A stretch of DNA of 64,000 nucleotides from JAJPKK01 sp963844635 (GCA_963844635.1 CAWJPD010000002.1:372001-436000), one strand, 5' to 3'. Positions 17,867 through 27,565 are shown, counted from the first letter of the stretch. Numbers and translations: made by a program. The notes: a model not told the origin generated them from the sequence alone.

Positions 17867-19483
17867 CTATCGCACCTTGCTGGAATAATGCGAGGCGTTG
17901 AGTTCGCCCGCGCAAGCTTTTCGAGCAAACGTGATCAGGTGCTTGGCGATGATGCCGGTGCCGATGACCTCTTCTATGCGTCCTTGTTTCAGCCGCGGCC
18001 AGGCGAACGCCCAGAAGATGCTCCGATAATCGGCGATGACCCCGAGTTTCCAGCAAACCTTGAACAACATCGAAATGCCGCGTCGCAAATTCTTGAACGT
18101 GAGCTGGCCGGGCGGACGCGGGTGAGGACACCGGTTCGGCAGCGTGCGGCGGGATTGTTCGTCGTAGCGCGCGAACAGCCGGCGTGGATCGTAGGCGTGC
18201 TCAAGACAGCGGCGCCACATCCTCACGGTTTCGTCGTAAGGCATCTTGAAAACGACGTTGGATTCGCGGCCCTCGTCATCGACGATCCGATCCTCGCGCT
18301 TGAGGCGGTCCCATAGCGGCGTGCGCGGCAGCGCCTGGAGCAGGTTCAACGTCAAAAACGGAATCTGCGACTGGTCGATGAAAGCGGTGATCCGCGACTC
18401 GGTCGCCACGTTATCGGTGTCAAGGCCAAGGATCATGCCGGCAACCACTTCGAGGCCGTATCCGTTCAAACGCTGCACGGCGGTGAGCATCGGCACCATC
18501 ATGTTCTGGCCCTTCGCCATCGCCCGCAGCGCTTCGGGCTCCGGGGTTTCAATGCCGCAAAAGATCGTGGTGAAACAGGCGGCGCGCAGGTCGGCCAGGA
18601 GATCGTCATATTTGGCGATATTGAGCGTCGCCTCGCACGCGAACTGGAACGGAAAGGAATTCCTTTCCTGCCATGCGATGAGATGCGGCAACAGTTCGCG
18701 AACCGCGCGGCGATTGGCGATCAGATTGTCATCGACAAAATAGACCTGAGAATCGAGGCCGCAGTCGCGCAGCTTGTCGAGCTCGGCAATGAGCTGTCCC
18801 GGTGTCTTGAGCCGCGGCACGCGCCCATAGAGGCCAGGAATGTCGCAGAACTCGCACGTATACGGGCAACCGCTGGAGAACTGGATCGAGCCGATGAAAT
18901 AATATTCGAAGCTCACCAGTTCATAGGCGGGGATCGGGAAACGGTCGAGCGGCAGGCGCTCGCGGGCGACGAGTCGGACTTGCTGTCGCGGGCGCTCGCA
19001 GTCGCGTGCCAGGATCGAAATCAGCGCGTCGGTTGCGTCACCGAGTTCACCGACGTGGATATAATCGAAATCGGGATAACGGTCGGGTGTCGCAGAAACC
19101 GACGGGCCGCCGAGAACCGCCGCGCGCCCCGCTGCGTGGGCGCGGCGGCAGATATCGTTCATGCGTTTGCGTTGCACGTGCATGCCGCTGACGAACACGA
19201 CGTCGGCCCACGTAAAGTCGGCGCTGCGTGCCGGCGCGATATTCTCGTCGATGAACCGAACCTGCCAGTGTCGCGGCAACGCCGCCGCGATGACGAGCAG
19301 CCCCTGTGGCGGCATGAAGGCGCGCAGCCGGCCGGTGATGTCGTAGGCGAATTCAAACGAGCCGAGCGACGGCTCGTAGCTAGGAAAAACGCAGAGAACG
19401 CGACGCGCCGGACCGTTCTCGACCACCCGCGCGCGATCCGGTCGCTCACTTGCATCGGTGAAATCGGGCAGCGCTGCGGACAT
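17867..19483 (-). CDS. B12-binding domain radical SAM protein, hopanoid C-2 methylase (HpnP)-like
   Basis: 538 residues: an N-terminal cobalamin-binding Rossmann domain (residues about 28-170, with FMPPQGLLVIAAALPRHWQV and VLGGPSVSATPDRYPDFDYI), a radical SAM core with cluster motif CPYTCEFCD (about residues 207-215) and the C-terminal DUF4070-type region (MPYDETVRMWRRCLEHAYDP). The overall pattern, including GSIQFSSGCPY and FACEATLNIAK, is that of HpnP, which methylates hopanoids at C-2 in Bradyrhizobium and Rhodopseudomonas. Paralogues of this family occur in these bacteria, so the substrate could be another polycyclic lipid. No hopanoid genes are adjacent. Confidence 0.85.
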   Translation of the reverse strand: MSAALPDFTDASERPDRARVVENGPARRVLCVFPSYEPSLGSFEFAYDITGRLRAFMPPQGLLVIAAALPRHWQVRFIDENIAPARSADFTWADVVFVSGMHVQRKRMNDICRRAHAAGRAAVLGGPSVSATPDRYPDFDYIHVGELGDATDALISILARDCERPRQQVRLVARERLPLDRFPIPAYELVSFEYYFIGSIQFSSGCPYTCEFCDIPGLYGRVPRLKTPGQLIAELDKLRDCGLDSQVYFVDDNLIANRRAVRELLPHLIAWQERNSFPFQFACEATLNIAKYDDLLADLRAACFTTIFCGIETPEPEALRAMAKGQNMMVPMLTAVQRLNGYGLEVVAGMILGLDTDNVATESRITAFIDQSQIPFLTLNLLQALPRTPLWDRLKREDRIVDDEGRESNVVFKMPYDETVRMWRRCLEHAYDPRRLFARYDEQSRRTLPNRCPHPRPPGQLTFKNLRRGISMLFKVCWKLGVIADYRSIFWAFAWPRLKQGRIEEVIGTGIIAKHLITFARKACAGELNASHYSSKVR

Positions 19484-19562
19484 TCGTACTCGCGGGTGGC
19501 GACAGGTTCATCGGGTGACTTGGGACATATCGGCTGCGAAGGCAAGCATTGCGCGAACATCT

Positions 19563-19665
19563 AGAGCGGGATGCGGTTAGCTTGAAATCGCCTCCCGCTC
19601 AGTTCCCCTTGATTTTGCGTATGATCTTGGTCCGAAAAGTCTGCAACTTTTCGGGATCATGCGCT
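19563..19665 (+). repeat. Dispersed ~100 bp intergenic repeat, copy C
   Basis: AGAGCGGGATGCGGTTAGCT through TTCGGGATCATGCGCT, close to copy B, with one extra G in TTGGTCCGAAAAGTC. It lies between ubiX (3' side) and the radical SAM gene (5' side). Confidence 0.9.
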
Positions 19666-19726
19666 GATGAGCGGGCGCACTTGCATCAGTCGGAAACCCG
19701 GCATTGCGCCAGCGCCTGTATCGGCA

Positions 19727-20323
19727 TCAATCCTTTTCACGGCCCCCCTGCCAGCGCTTGACGACAGCGGTCTCGATCCCGAACAGGTCGAGCAGCCGGC
19801 CGACGGTGTGATTGATGATGTCGTCCACCGTCTTCGGCCGATTGTAGAAAGCCGGCATGATCGGCGCGACCACGGCGCCGAGGTCGGCCAGGCTCGCCAT
19901 CGTGCGCAGGTGGCCGCCGTGGAGCGGGGTCTCGCGCACGGCCAGAACCAGGCGCCGCCTTTCCTTGAGCACGACATCGGCGGCGCGCGACATCAGCGAG
20001 CTCGTCACCCCGGTCGCGATTTCGCTCATCGTCTTGATCGAGCATGGCGCCACCACCATGCCCATCGTAGGGAATGAGCCGGAGGAGATCGTCGCCCCGA
20101 TGTCGCTGTTCGGATGACTGATGCTGGCGAGCGCGCGAACATCCTTGGAGGTGTAATCGGTCTCGTAGGCCAGCGTCATTTCTGCCGACCGGCTCATGAC
20201 GAGGTGGGTCTCGATGTCGGTCGCCCGCAACAGCTCGAGCATGCGGATGCCGTAAATGGTGCCGGAGGCGCCGGAAATCCCGATGACGAGCCGCCGCGGT
20301 GCACGAGAAGGCTCGCTGGTCAT
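19727..20323 (-). CDS. ubiX: UbiX-type flavin prenyltransferase
   Basis: 198-residue flavoprotein that prenylates FMN to make the cofactor of UbiD-type decarboxylases. The FMN-binding loop IGISGASGTIYGIRM, the phosphate-binding region HLVMSRSAE, the MVVAPCSIKTMSEIATG segment and the catalytic ERRRLVLAVRETPLH are all present, and the length is normal. The start overlaps the stop of the TIGR02444 gene (ATGA), so the two are translationally coupled. No ubiD homologue lies nearby. The product may serve ubiquinone synthesis or aromatic decarboxylation. Confidence 0.95.
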   Translation of the reverse strand: MTSEPSRAPRRLVIGISGASGTIYGIRMLELLRATDIETHLVMSRSAEMTLAYETDYTSKDVRALASISHPNSDIGATISSGSFPTMGMVVAPCSIKTMSEIATGVTSSLMSRAADVVLKERRRLVLAVRETPLHGGHLRTMASLADLGAVVAPIMPAFYNRPKTVDDIINHTVGRLLDLFGIETAVVKRWQGGREKD

Positions 20324-20850
20324 CCTCGATCCTCTCGAGATGCGGGCGGTAACGCGAGCGCAGCGAACAGGCGTTCCTGTGAGGTCGCAATAAAACCGCG
20401 TCCGATCACGTGTTCATAGGCGGCCAGGTTGGCCCGTGCCGCCGCTTCGATCGTCGCCTCGATCGTGGTGGCAAGTTCGGGCGCGAGCGCCTGCAGCGCT
20501 TCTTGTTGCAGGCGCTCCGACTCCAGTTCAAGAGCCTTCACCTTGGTGCGAAACGGTTCGGCCGCGGTCATATCGACGAGCGGCAACGAGGTTTTCAGCC
20601 GCCGCCGCAGCGTCCGCAGCGGCGCCACGACCTGCTGGTTCCAATCGCAGGCCGTCGCGCAGAGCGCGGCGAGCGCAGCCGGCGCGATGCGGCGCTTGTC
20701 CGTTGCAAGCCACAGCATGAAAAGCAGGATGTTGACGTCGACCCCGCATTCATCCTGGAGGGCGATGCAGGCGTCGGCCACGCCCGGCTGTCGGTAGAAG
20801 CGTAGAGAAAACCGCCAGAACGGCAATTCTTTTGACTCTGGACCAATCAT
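20320..20850 (-). CDS. TIGR02444 (DUF2390) family protein
   Basis: 176 residues starting MIGPESKELPFWRFSLRFY, with GVADACIALQDECGVDVNIL and LLFMLWLATD, the hallmarks of the TIGR02444 family of helical proteins of unknown function. The ATG at 20850 is chosen because homology begins there; the open frame upstream runs into dispersed repeat copy D. It is coupled to ubiX by a 4 bp overlap, although a link between the two functions is not established. Confidence 0.85.
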   Translation of the reverse strand: MIGPESKELPFWRFSLRFYRQPGVADACIALQDECGVDVNILLFMLWLATDKRRIAPAALAALCATACDWNQQVVAPLRTLRRRLKTSLPLVDMTAAEPFRTKVKALELESERLQQEALQALAPELATTIEATIEAAARANLAAYEHVIGRGFIATSQERLFAALALPPASREDRG

Positions 20851-20886
20851 TTTTGCACAAACTTTTTCGCTGTTCGCGAGGCGGCT

Positions 20887-20987
20887 GGAGCGGCATCCGT
20901 TCAGCCTGAATCGCCTCCCGCTCGATTGCCTTTGATTTTTCACATGGTCTTCGCCGAAAACGTCTGCAAATTTTCTCGATCATGCGC
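20887..20987 (+). repeat. Dispersed ~100 bp intergenic repeat, copy D (diverged)
   Basis: GGAGCGGCATCCGTTCAGCC through CTCGATCATGCGCC. The hairpin half GAATCGCCTCCCGCTCGATT is intact, while the right half has several substitutions (GGTCTTCGCCGAAAACGTCT). It lies immediately upstream of the TIGR02444 gene and downstream of the M20 peptidase gene. Confidence 0.8.
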
Positions 20988-21086
20988 CAAACAATTCCAT
21001 CCTGGGCCGCCCCGCGGGGCACTGCGGCGACGGCTGACGGTCAGGCACTTCACCCGGTTCCCGAGCATAAACCTTCGCCGCCGACT

Positions 21087-22575
21087 TCAATGCTCCAGAC
21101 CACCGCCACCCGACAGCCGCCTGACCAGCCGATACAGGTATTCGCCGCCCTGAAAGAATGATTTCACCGCCACCCGCTCATCCTTGCCGTGGGCGCGGAC
21201 ATCGTCGATCTCGCTGGCAAGACCGGAATGCCCATAGGTGGGGATGCCGGCATTGCGCAGATAGCTGCCGTCGGTCGCGCCCGAACTCATGACCGGAATG
21301 ATCGGAACGCCGGGCCAGAACTCCGCCGCGGTCGTTTCGATGGCGGCCATCGAGCTCCGGGTTGACCACGGCAGGTGCGCTCAGGACCGGTTCGCCAAGC
21401 GGTATCACGGCGACCTGTTCGTCGGCGATCACACGCTTGAGGGTGGCCGTGATCTCATCGACCTTCTCCCCGGGGATGATGCGACAGTTGACGATCGCAC
21501 GCGCGAGCTGCGGCAGGGCGTTGTAGGCGTGGCCGCCCTCCAGCATCGTGGCGACGCAGGTGGTGTGAAGCTGCGCATTGTAGCCGGGATTGGCCGACAA
21601 GCGGGCGAGCGCGGCGGGGTCGGGATTTTCCGACAGCGCCGATCGGAGGTCGGCGGCCATTTGTGGGGCCTCGCCCTTTGCCGCGCTGGCGAGCGAGGCG
21701 CGCGTGGTCGCGTTCAGGTCAAGCGGGAAGCTGAATTTGGCGAGGCGCGCCAACCCTTCGGCAAGATGGTAGATGGCATTGTCAGGCGTCGGCACCGACG
21801 AATGGCCGCCCTTGTTGGTCACTTCGAGGCGATAGGTGAAAGTGACCTTTTCCATCGTCTGCAGGCTGATGCGGACCGGCTGGCCATGCCGCAGCGCGAC
21901 GCCGCCGCCTTCGTTCAAGGCAAATTCGGCATCGATCAGATCGCGATGGTTCTTGATCAGCCACTGGATGCCGAGGCCATCGCGATCGAGGATTTCCTCG
22001 TCGGTTTCCAAGGCCAGGATGATGTCGCGGTCCGGCCGGTAGCCGTCCTGCTTGTAGCGGATCATGTTGGCGACGAAACTCGCCGCCATGAATTTGTCGT
22101 CGCCCGAACCGCGTCCGTAAAAATAGCCGTCCTTCTCGATCAGCTTGAACGGATCGAACGACCAGTCTGCGGGATTGGCGGCGACGACATCGATGTGAGC
22201 GAGCAGCAGGATCGGCTTGCGGGCACCCGTGCCATGCAGGCGCGCGACGAGGTTGCCTTTGCGCGGCGCCGGATTGAAAACCCGGACGTCATTTCCAGCG
22301 AAGCCGGCGGCACGCAGCCGCGCCGCCATTGCCTCCGCCGCGCGCCCGGTATCGCCAGTCTCGGTGGTGGTGTCGATCTCGACCAATTCCTTGTAGATGT
22401 CGCGCGCAAGCTGCTGCTGCGGGGTCAGCGCTTGAGCCTGACCCTGAGCGTACGCCGACGCCGCAGCGCCGAGCGTGAACGCGACGATGCAGGCAACGCC
22501 CGCGGCGAGGGGCGTCGCAGCACATCCCGCCCACCGACGGCGTGTTGAAGCAAAATGCGACCTGACCTGCGACAT
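21087..22575 (-). CDS. Exported M20/M25/M40-family zinc peptidase, one frameshift
   Basis: About 495 residues with an N-terminal signal sequence (hydrophobic core VACIVAFTLGAAASAYA). Metal ligands expected of the M20 fold are visible: LLLAHIDVV (His and catalytic Asp), GRGSGDDKF (bridging Asp), ALETDEE (general base Glu and metal Glu) and the C-terminal MSSGATDGSYLRNAGIPTYG with GHSG. The dimerisation lid domain begins at TYRLEVTNKGGHSSVPTPDN. The frame slips once near 21350, between AVVNPELD and MAAIETTAAEFWPG, consistent with one extra base. It probably cleaves small peptides or acylated amino acids in the periplasm. Confidence 0.9.
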
Positions 22576-22704
22576 GGCGACCTCGCTTGACCGATAAGCA
22601 CGTTATCATGCAGCATTTTACCATTATCGCCAACGCTTCGCGGCGCATGCGCCAAGCCTGTTTCACGCCCGGCCATCTTGGCCGGGAGCAAAGTCGGGCG
22701 CCGA

Positions 22705-23064
22705 TCAGCGGAAGCCAAATGGAACGTGCTCGACGGCTTCGCTTGGACGGTCCGCCGGCAGTTCGGTCAGCAACTCCACGGAGAGAAGTGCATGGGGAGC
22801 ATCGCGGCCAGGTTCGAAAAGCCGCTGCCATTCGGGGTTGGCGATCTCGAACGCTGTGCGGGCGCCGTAGGCGGCCATGTCCACGTGCTCCACCATAACG
22901 ATGACACCGGTGTCCGGCCCGGGAACGGCGGAGCGGAAAACACGTACCGACTTGGGCATCGCATCGCTCTTGAACCTGGGGTCCGCCGCCTCGCCGAGTT
23001 TGACCAGGAAATCGTTCAGCCTGCCGGGCTTTACCTCGTATTTGAACGTGGCGATGACGGCCAT
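22705..23064 (-). CDS. Small hypothetical protein, possible NIPSNAP/antibiotic-biosynthesis-monooxygenase fold
   Basis: 119 residues starting MAVIATFKYEVKPGRLNDFL, with a core LGEAADPRFKSDAMPKSVRV and VMVEHVDMAAYGARTAFE. The short length and the opening beta strand followed by a PGR-containing helix resemble dimeric alpha+beta barrel proteins such as NIPSNAP or ABM domains; I cannot assign a family with certainty. It follows the molybdo-hydroxylase gene by 43 bp on the same strand and may be co-transcribed. Confidence 0.65.
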   Translation of the reverse strand: MAVIATFKYEVKPGRLNDFLVKLGEAADPRFKSDAMPKSVRVFRSAVPGPDTGVIVMVEHVDMAAYGARTAFEIANPEWQRLFEPGRDAPHALLSVELLTELPADRPSEAVEHVPFGFR

Positions 23065-23107
23065 GGCCGGGAGCTCCGTCGGTGATGCGGTCGCGAAGGT
23101 GCGGAGA

Positions 23108-25495
23108 TCAATCCGCCGCGGGAGCGTTGCGTGCAAGTGCGGGCGCTGCCGCGCCGTGCGCTCGGATCGCCTGCCAAACCTTTTCCGGCGTGATCGGCAT
23201 GTCGAGATGGCGCACACCATATTCCGACAGCGCGTCAATGATCGCGTTGGGGATCGACACCAGCGCGCCCGCGCAGCCTGCTTCGCCGCAGCCCTTGACG
23301 CCGAGCGGATTGGTCTTTGCCGGCACCGGGTGATCGGCGGTGACAAAGCTCGGCACATCGGCTGCGCGCGGCAGTGCGTAGTCCATGTACGAACCTGTGA
23401 CCAGCTGGCCGTCGCCGTCGTAGACGGCGTTCTCCATCAGAATCTGGCCGATACCCTGGACGAGGCCTCCATGCATTTGACCGGCCACCAGCATCGGATT
23501 GATGACGGTACCGAAATCGTTGACGCAGGAATATTTCACCACCTCGACGACGCCGGTCTGCGGATCGATTTCCACTTCTGCGACGTGGCAGCCGTTCGGG
23601 AACGCCGAGGGGACCGGCTCGCTCGCAAGTTTTACGTCGAGCGTAGCTGGTACACCTTCCGGGACATCGATCCCGCCGCGAAGCTTCGCGGCAAGGTCGA
23701 GAATCCCGATCGAGCGGTCGGTCCCGGCAATCACAAACCGTCCGACCGCGAACTCGATATCGGCAGACGACGCCTCGAGGAGATGGGACGCGAGCAAGCG
23801 GCCCCGTTCGACCACCGCCTCCACCGCCGCCACCATCGCGGCGCCGCTGGCCGCCGCCGAGCGCGAGCCGCCGGTGCCGCCGCCGATGACCAATTCGTCG
23901 CTGTCGCCCTGCAAGAGGCGAATTCGCTCAAACGGCACGCCGAGCCGTGTCGACAGAACCTGAGCAAACGCCGCGGCGTGCCCCTGGCCGTAATCGAGCG
24001 TCCCGGTGATGAAGGTCACGGTGCCGTCCGGCTCGAAGCGGATGCCGCCCATCTCCTTGTTGGGCGGCGCGGTGACTTCGAGGTAGCAGCCGACTGCGAC
24101 GCCGCGCAACAGGCCGCGTTTTCTGCTCTCGCGCCGTCGCCGGGCAAACCCGTTCCAGTCGGCGAGCTCCAGAGCGTGGCGCAAAACAGTGGGGAAATCG
24201 CCGGAATCGTAGACCTGGTCGGAGGCTGCGGCGAACGGCATCTCTGCCCGCCCGATCAGGTTGCGGCGCCGCAGCTCGACGCGATCGATTCCCATTTCCG
24301 CGGCTGCCGTGTCGATCAGCCGCTCCATGAAGTAATTGCCTTCGGGCCGGCCAGCGCCACGATAGGCGCTCACATAGCTGGTGTTGGTGAAGGCGCATTG
24401 CGTCGCCACTTCGATCAGCGGCGTGCGGTACACGCTGATCATGTTTTTCACCGCATTGATCGTCGGCGGCAGCGGCGCCACCGCGCCGAGATAGGCGCCA
24501 AGATTGCCGGTCCCGGTGAGCCGGACCGCGAGAAAATGCCCCTCGGCGTCGAGCGCGAGTTCGGCGCATTTTTCGTGGTCGCGGCCGTGACTGTCGGACA
24601 AAAAGCTCGACGAGCGATCGTCGGTCCATTTGACCGGCCGGTTCAGTGCGCGGGCGGCGTGCAGCAGGCATACATATTCCGGGTAGGCCTGCGCCTTCAT
24701 GCCGAACGAGCCGCCGACGTTCCCAGTGAGAATGCGCAGTTTCGCCGGCGGAATGTTCAAAATTTCGGCGAGCTGGGCGCGCAAGCCGAATACGCCCTGG
24801 CAACCGACATGGAAGGTGAAGCGCTCGCTTGCGGGGTCATATTCGGCGAGCGCGGCGCGCGGTTCCATCGCGTTCACGACCAGGCGATTGTTGCGCAGCG
24901 CGAGCCGTGTCACGTGGGCGGCGCCGGCGAAGGCCTGGTTCACGCCTTCGGCATTGCCGTAATGATAGTCGAGCGCCACGTTGCCGGGCACGTCGTCGAA
25001 CAACAGCGGCGCGCCCAGTTTGACCGCTTCGCTCGCGAGCGTCACGGCCGGCAGCGGCTCGATGTCGAGTTCAACCATCTCGGCGGCATCGCGCGCGGCG
25101 GCTGCGGATTCGGCCACGACGCAGGCCACTGGATCGCCGACAAACCTGACCTTATCGACCGCGAGCGCCGGCCGCGCCGGCTTGTGCATCGCTGAACCGT
25201 CGCGATTCTTCAGCGGGACGGGAGATTTGAGCGTGCCATAGGCGGCAAGGTCGGCGCCGGTGAAGATTGCGAGCACGCCCGGCATGTCCCGCGCTCGATC
25301 CGTCGCGATGGTCTTGAGCACGCCATGCGCGTGTCGGGCGCGCGTGATTGCCGCATAGGCTTGGCCCGGACGATTGAGATCGTCGGCATAGCAGCCGCGA
25401 CCCTGCACAAGGGTGGGGTCCTCGGTGCGCAGCACCGGTTGCCCGATGCCGAATTGCTTCACGGCCCAAGCATTGGTGTCGTTCTGAATGTTCAT
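23108..25495 (-). CDS. Xanthine dehydrogenase-family molybdopterin-binding subunit (CoxL-like), orphan
   Basis: 795-residue catalytic subunit of a molybdo-hydroxylase. The N-terminal a/b-hammerhead domain spans roughly residues 20-130, followed by two Mo-cofactor-binding domains: GNVGGSFGMKAQAYPE, the active-site loop SYVSAYRGAGRPEGNY (form II CoxL-type AYRGAGR motif) and the catalytic glutamate in GVKGCGEAGCAG. The start at 25495 (MNIQNDTNAW) is chosen by homology. No FAD-binding medium subunit or 2Fe-2S small subunit lies nearby, so electron-transfer partners must be encoded elsewhere. The substrate is unknown; AYRGAGR-type enzymes are mostly not true CO dehydrogenases. Confidence 0.92.
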   Translation of the reverse strand: MNIQNDTNAWAVKQFGIGQPVLRTEDPTLVQGRGCYADDLNRPGQAYAAITRARHAHGVLKTIATDRARDMPGVLAIFTGADLAAYGTLKSPVPLKNRDGSAMHKPARPALAVDKVRFVGDPVACVVAESAAAARDAAEMVELDIEPLPAVTLASEAVKLGAPLLFDDVPGNVALDYHYGNAEGVNQAFAGAAHVTRLALRNNRLVVNAMEPRAALAEYDPASERFTFHVGCQGVFGLRAQLAEILNIPPAKLRILTGNVGGSFGMKAQAYPEYVCLLHAARALNRPVKWTDDRSSSFLSDSHGRDHEKCAELALDAEGHFLAVRLTGTGNLGAYLGAVAPLPPTINAVKNMISVYRTPLIEVATQCAFTNTSYVSAYRGAGRPEGNYFMERLIDTAAAEMGIDRVELRRRNLIGRAEMPFAAASDQVYDSGDFPTVLRHALELADWNGFARRRRESRKRGLLRGVAVGCYLEVTAPPNKEMGGIRFEPDGTVTFITGTLDYGQGHAAAFAQVLSTRLGVPFERIRLLQGDSDELVIGGGTGGSRSAAASGAAMVAAVEAVVERGRLLASHLLEASSADIEFAVGRFVIAGTDRSIGILDLAAKLRGGIDVPEGVPATLDVKLASEPVPSAFPNGCHVAEVEIDPQTGVVEVVKYSCVNDFGTVINPMLVAGQMHGGLVQGIGQILMENAVYDGDGQLVTGSYMDYALPRAADVPSFVTADHPVPAKTNPLGVKGCGEAGCAGALVSIPNAIIDALSEYGVRHLDMPITPEKVWQAIRAHGAAAPALARNAPAAD

Positions 25496-25751
25496 CGCTG
25501 TTTCTGGGTTGCCGGGCTCGGGATGAAGGACCTGGCGTCGCACAAGCGACGCGGTGGCGCAAGCGCGCCCGGCAAATGGCTGGCAGACGGCAGATCGATG
25601 ATTTGAAGCGGTTCCCGCCGTGCGAGGGGCGTTGAAAGTCTGCCGAGTTTGCGCCCACAGGGGAGGCTGATAAACTCATTGCCGATCTGGTGAATCATAT
25701 CGCCTGCCGGAGAACGGCAACAGCCGCTCCGGCGCGGCGGAAGGGCTTTGA

Positions 25752-26858
25752 ATGAATGACGAGGTCCGGGTGACCGGCGACCTCGGTCCCGCGCTCGAAT
25801 GGGCGCGCGCCGATGGTCATGCCCGTCACGGACGCCGTTTCCGTTTCCGTCGGCCGTATCACGGCGCCAGCCGTGGTGCGACCTATGCGGCGCTCGACCT
25901 CGGAACCAATAATTGTCGACTGCTGGTGGCGCGGCCGTCGGGCGATGCTTTCCGCGTTGTCGACGCCTTCTCGCGGATCATCCGGCTCGGCGAGGGCGTA
26001 TCGCTGACCGGACGCCTTTCGGACGCCGCGATCGCCCGCGCCGTCGCGGCACTCGCGGTTTGTCGCGACAAGATGCAGGCGCGCTCGGTGACGCGGGCGC
26101 GCCTGATCGCAACCGAGGCCTGCCGCGCCGCGCAAAACGGGGCCGAATTCCTCGACATCGTCCGCGAACAGGTCGGCATCGAACTGGAAATCGTCGACCG
26201 CGAAACCGAAGCCGACCTCGCCGCCTCCGGTTGCACGCCGCTGATGGATCCGGCCGCCCGCGGCGTTCTGCTGTTCGATATCGGCGGTGGCTCCTCGGAG
26301 CTTGTCTCGCTCGGGCCCTCCGAGCCGGTCAATTGTGGCCCCCCGGTTCCGACGATGCACAGCTGGGCATCGCTGCCGGTCGGCGTCGTCACGCTGGCGG
26401 AACGGCATGGCGGCGTCCGGGTCGACCGCGCTTTATTCGAGGCCATGGTCTGCGAAGTGGCAGAGCATGTTTCAAAGTTCGCCGCCGGCCACGACGGCCT
26501 CGACGGCATCCACATGCTCGGTACCTCCGGCACGGTGACCACGATCGCCGGCATTCATCTGCGTCTGCCGCGCTATGATCGGCGGCGGGTCGATGGCTGC
26601 TGGCTCAACGCCGCCGAGGTGACCGGCGTGATCGACCGCCTGATCGCCATGACCTACGAGGAGCGGGTCGCCAATGCCTGCATCGGCGTCGAGCGCGCCG
26701 ATCTGGTCCTCGCCGGCTGCGCCATTCTGGAAGCGATCCGACGCGCCTTCCCCTGTCCGCGCCTGCGCGTCGCCGATCGCGGTCTGCGCGAGGGCATTTT
26801 GGTCAAGTTGATGCGCGAAGACGGCGTGTGGGCCAATGGCGTCCCGCGCGGGCCATGA
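25752..26858 (+). CDS. ppx: Ppx/GppA phosphatase family protein
   Basis: 368 residues of the sugar kinase/actin-fold Ppx/GppA family, which hydrolyse polyphosphate or pppGpp. Motifs: phosphate 1 YAALDLGTNNCRLLVA (about residues 44-59), a catalytic glutamate in LIATEACRAA, FDIGGGSSELV and the adenosine-type loop MLGTSGTVTTIAG. The length fits the short alphaproteobacterial version without the C-terminal HD domain. Its stop overlaps the start of rlmE, and the pairing ppx-rlmE is common in this group. Whether it prefers polyphosphate or pppGpp cannot be told from the sequence. Confidence 0.92.
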   Translation: MNDEVRVTGDLGPALEWARADGHARHGRRFRFRRPYHGASRGATYAALDLGTNNCRLLVARPSGDAFRVVDAFSRIIRLGEGVSLTGRLSDAAIARAVAALAVCRDKMQARSVTRARLIATEACRAAQNGAEFLDIVREQVGIELEIVDRETEADLAASGCTPLMDPAARGVLLFDIGGGSSELVSLGPSEPVNCGPPVPTMHSWASLPVGVVTLAERHGGVRVDRALFEAMVCEVAEHVSKFAAGHDGLDGIHMLGTSGTVTTIAGIHLRLPRYDRRRVDGCWLNAAEVTGVIDRLIAMTYEERVANACIGVERADLVLAGCAILEAIRRAFPCPRLRVADRGLREGILVKLMREDGVWANGVPRGP

Positions 26859-27565
26859 CCGGCGCCGATGGTGACGGCCTCAAGCAGCGGCTGCGCTCCG
26901 CCCGAGGCCGCAGCGCCGCCTCGCAGCGCTGGCTCGAGCGCCAGCTCAACGATCCTTATGTCGCACGCGCGCGCCGGGAAGGCTTGCGCTCGCGCGCAGC
27001 CTACAAGCTCGTCCAGATCGACGATCGCTTCCATCTGTTGAAACCAGGCGCCAAGGTTGTCGACCTTGGGGCCGCGCCGGGCGGCTGGAGCCAGATCGCG
27101 GCGGCGCGCGCAGGCAATGCCGGGACGCAGAACCCGGCGAGGCCCGCGGGAGCCGTGGTTGCTATCGACCTCCTCGAGATGCTCCCGCTAGCCGGGGTGG
27201 ACTTTTTGCAGATGGACTTTCTCGACCCGGACGCTCCGGCGCGCCTCAAGGAGCGCCTCGGCGGCCCGGCGGACGTGGTGATGTCGGACATGGCCGCGAA
27301 CGCCACGGGTCACCGCAAAACCGATCACCTCAAGATCATGGCGCTGGCCGAGGCCGCCGCCGAGTTCGCGGACGAGGTGCTGCGGCCCGGCGGCGCGTTT
27401 CTGTGCAAAGTGCTGCAAGGCGGCACCGAGGGCGAATTGCTCGCTTCCCTCAAGTGTGATTTCGCCGCGGTGAAGCACATCAAGCCGGCGGCCAGCCGCG
27501 CCGATTCGGCCGAGCTCTACGTGCTCGCGACCGGGTTTCGCCCCGCGCAGGTAACGCGCCGTTAA
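26855..27565 (+). CDS. rlmE: RlmE (FtsJ/RrmJ), 23S rRNA 2'-O-methyltransferase
   Basis: 236-residue SAM-dependent enzyme that methylates U2552 of 23S rRNA. The SAM motif is VVDLGAAPGGWSQ. The catalytic K-D-K-E tetrad is visible as Lys in SRAAYKLVQI, Asp in DVVMSDMAAN, Lys in FLCKVLQGG and Glu in SAELYVLATG. The ATG at 26855 lies inside the ppx stop (ATGA overlap), so translation is probably coupled. Confidence 0.95.
   Translation: MTGADGDGLKQRLRSARGRSAASQRWLERQLNDPYVARARREGLRSRAAYKLVQIDDRFHLLKPGAKVVDLGAAPGGWSQIAAARAGNAGTQNPARPAGAVVAIDLLEMLPLAGVDFLQMDFLDPDAPARLKERLGGPADVVMSDMAANATGHRKTDHLKIMALAEAAAEFADEVLRPGGAFLCKVLQGGTEGELLASLKCDFAAVKHIKPAASRADSAELYVLATGFRPAQVTRR

Noticed and set aside
21289..22548. 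Plus-strand open frame of 419 codons opposite the M20 peptidase
   Set aside because: Antisense shadow of a gene whose metal-ligand motifs are clear on the minus strand.
22877..25195. Long plus-strand open frame of 772 codons opposite the CoxL-like gene
   Set aside because: It is an antisense shadow of the GC-rich molybdo-hydroxylase gene; the minus-strand product has all family motifs and the plus-strand product resembles nothing.
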